Shown piece after piece: positions 5,661-6,217 of a stretch of DNA of 6,217 bases; position 1 is the stretch's first letter, and every line of letters starts with the position of its first letter. This stretch comes from Eubacteriales bacterium (GTDB lineage: Bacteria > Bacillota_A > Clostridia > Christensenellales > Aristaeellaceae), in assembly GCA_028692205.1 (NCBI GenBank), contig JAQUXV010000171.1:1-6217 (forward strand), read 5' to 3'. A program made the position numbers and the translations under genes. Below the pieces are notes generated by a model, which saw only the letters and a program-made list of their open reading frames with translations, searched no databases and had not been told where the DNA came from.

Positions 5661-5883
5661 TTTGTTTTTCCATTGTATTTCGCAGGCCGTAAAAACACGG
5701 CACCGTCGCCGGGCGCACTGCCTGCGCGGCACATCCCGCTGCCATAAAATTCTATCGGCATAAGGGCTGCGCAGGAATATCGGCGGGATGTACGGCCCCG
5801 GCGCGCGCGGCCGTACGCGTCGTTTTGGGGTTTGAAAGGGGAAAACCAGCCCAAAAAAGTTTGCCGAAGAAGAAAGAAAAAAC
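5661..5883. other. Divergent intergenic region with dense inverted repeats
   Basis: No gene is supportable between the exporter promoter and the SIS-gene promoter. From 5711 to 5816 the sequence is packed with perfect inverted repeats: 5713-5717 with 5723-5727; ACATCCCGC 5731-5739 with 5783-5791, which encloses TGCC 5740-5743 with 5757-5760 and the palindrome CTGCGCAG 5767-5774; and GTACGGCC 5790-5797 with 5809-5816. Base 5816 onward turns T- and then purine-rich. The A-rich run at about 5870-5883 may act as an UP element for the next promoter. There is no clear U-tract terminator, although a minus-strand 4-bp GC stem followed by TTTTT lies near 5690-5710. Confidence 0.55.
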
Positions 5884-5912
5884 TTGAAAGTCATATGTTG
5901 TTATGCTATAAT
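5884..5912 (+). promoter_or_regulatory. Strong promoter of the SIS-domain gene
   Basis: TTGAAA (5884-5889) and TATAAT (5907-5912) are exactly 17 bp apart, and TGC precedes the -10, so both a near-consensus -35 and an extended -10 are present. An A-rich tract lies just upstream. Transcription should begin near 5919, about 142 bases before the ATG. Confidence 0.88.
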
Positions 5913-5918
5913 GTCATC

Positions 5919-6060
5919 ACATGGCACATGAAGGGATAACGAATCCTGCTGGCCTATGGATTCTGAAAGTCTACAAAGAAGTAGCGAGAACGTTGAAGTG
6001 CGCAAGTTCAAAACGCTCTCTCTTCCTGCCATACGACTATCATAAATCTGGGAGGTACCT
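5919..6060 (+). promoter_or_regulatory. Structured 5' leader of the SIS-domain gene
   Basis: The leader is long for a simple gene. It can form GAATCC 5941-5946 with GGATTC 5958-5963 (11-base loop) and CTAC 5971-5974 with GTAG 5981-5984. It can also form a nested hairpin, AGCG 5983-5986 with CGCT 6014-6017, enclosing GAAC 5988-5991 with GTTC 6006-6009 and TTG 5993-5995 with CAA 6003-6005. Two of these helices share bases 5983-5984, so they compete or stack. It ends in the ribosome binding site GGGAGG (6050-6055), 5 bases before the ATG. I recognise no riboswitch class, no glmS ribozyme and no terminator, so regulation by this RNA is only a possibility. Confidence 0.4.
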
Positions 6061-6217
6061 ATGCTGGATTTTGATGAGCAGAAGATTTTTGGGGATAACA
6101 TGAACGGGATTAACCTGATTCCGAAGGCGGAAGCGATTGTGGACCAGATCTGCAAGGAAGGTTATTCCAACATCTTTTATATCGGCATCGGCGGTACCGT
6201 GTTGTATGCGGGCCAGA
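6061..6217 (+). CDS. SIS-domain protein, N-terminal part (gene runs off the right edge)
   Basis: The 52 codons present give an N-terminus MLDFDEQKIFGDN, a helix with AEAIVDQICKEGYSN, and then IFYIGIGGT (residues 38-46). This is the first beta strand and the phosphosugar-binding loop of a SIS (sugar isomerase) domain. The M-L-(D/N)-F-(D/N)-E-(E/Q) opening and the spacing to GIGGT resemble single-domain SIS proteins of the fructoselysine-6-phosphate deglycase (FrlB) and AgaS-like groups, which act on phosphorylated amino sugars or glycated amino acids brought in by PTS or ABC uptake systems. The exact substrate needs the missing C-terminal part and the next genes. The start is well supported by GGGAGG at 6050-6055. 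It diverges from the exporter operon. Confidence 0.85.
   Translation, partial: MLDFDEQKIFGDNMNGINLIPKAEAIVDQICKEGYSNIFYIGIGGTVLYAGQ

Noticed and set aside
5644..5678. Plus-strand promoter from TTGACC at 5644-5649
   Set aside because: The only -10-like sequence downstream (TTGTAT at 5673-5678) is 23 bp away, too far. TTGACC is better explained as an operator arm.
5585..5854. Upstream extension of the ATPase reading frame
   Set aside because: It would translate the promoter and both operators. The ATPase has a good ribosome binding site at 5591-5596 and a normal family N-terminus from 5584.
5921..6103. 60-residue + strand open frame in the SIS-gene leader
   Set aside because: It has no ribosome binding site, overlaps the SIS start out of frame, and begins only about 2 bases after the predicted transcription start.

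Overview
The window looks like chromosomal DNA of a moderately GC-rich member of the Clostridia, perhaps an Oscillospirales or Ruminococcaceae-type gut bacterium. The reasons are strong AGGAGG-type ribosome binding sites, TATAAT-type and extended -10 promoters, U-tract terminators, a Cdd1-family helix-hairpin-helix protein and an endonuclease VIII-like protein of a type I recall from clostridial genomes. The genus cannot be fixed from the sequence.

Left part (1-1003). The first 41 bases hold the start of a response regulator gene reading leftward. A gene-poor stretch follows, then a 93-residue Cdd1-type protein on the + strand (383-664). Between it and the next gene lies a highly structured 340-base gap. 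It holds a strong intrinsic terminator on each strand, a minus-strand promoter and a long irregular hairpin, best read as a candidate noncoding RNA gene of about 230 nt.

Middle (1004-5660). A minus-strand Fpg/Nei-like gene (1004-1825) has its own extended -10 promoter. To its right is a compact minus-strand operon, read from 5584 down to 1986: ABC ATPase, two ABC-2 type permeases, a previously untracked 46-residue single-pass membrane protein, and a TetR-family repressor. Every junction overlaps or has a gap of 3-4 bases, so the five genes are probably co-transcribed and translationally coupled. In front of the ATPase are two near-identical palindromic sites, GACC-ATCC-GGTC and GACC-ATCC-GGTT. 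They bracket the -10 box, one over the -35 and spacer and one at the transcription start, with centres 33 bp apart. The simplest model is a self-regulated exporter: TetR represses its own operon through these sites and a ligand, probably related to the exported compound, relieves repression. The substrate is unknown.

Right part (5661-6217). A roughly 220-base divergent intergenic region contains a cluster of inverted repeats and then a strong + strand promoter (TTGAAA, 17 bp, TGC, TATAAT). That promoter drives a structured leader of about 140 nt and the start of a SIS-domain protein, probably a sugar-phosphate isomerase or deglycase, cut off by the window end.

The main points of interest are the unassigned structured RNA region, the small membrane protein inside the transporter operon, the twin operators, and the Fpg-like protein that appears to lack key catalytic residues.
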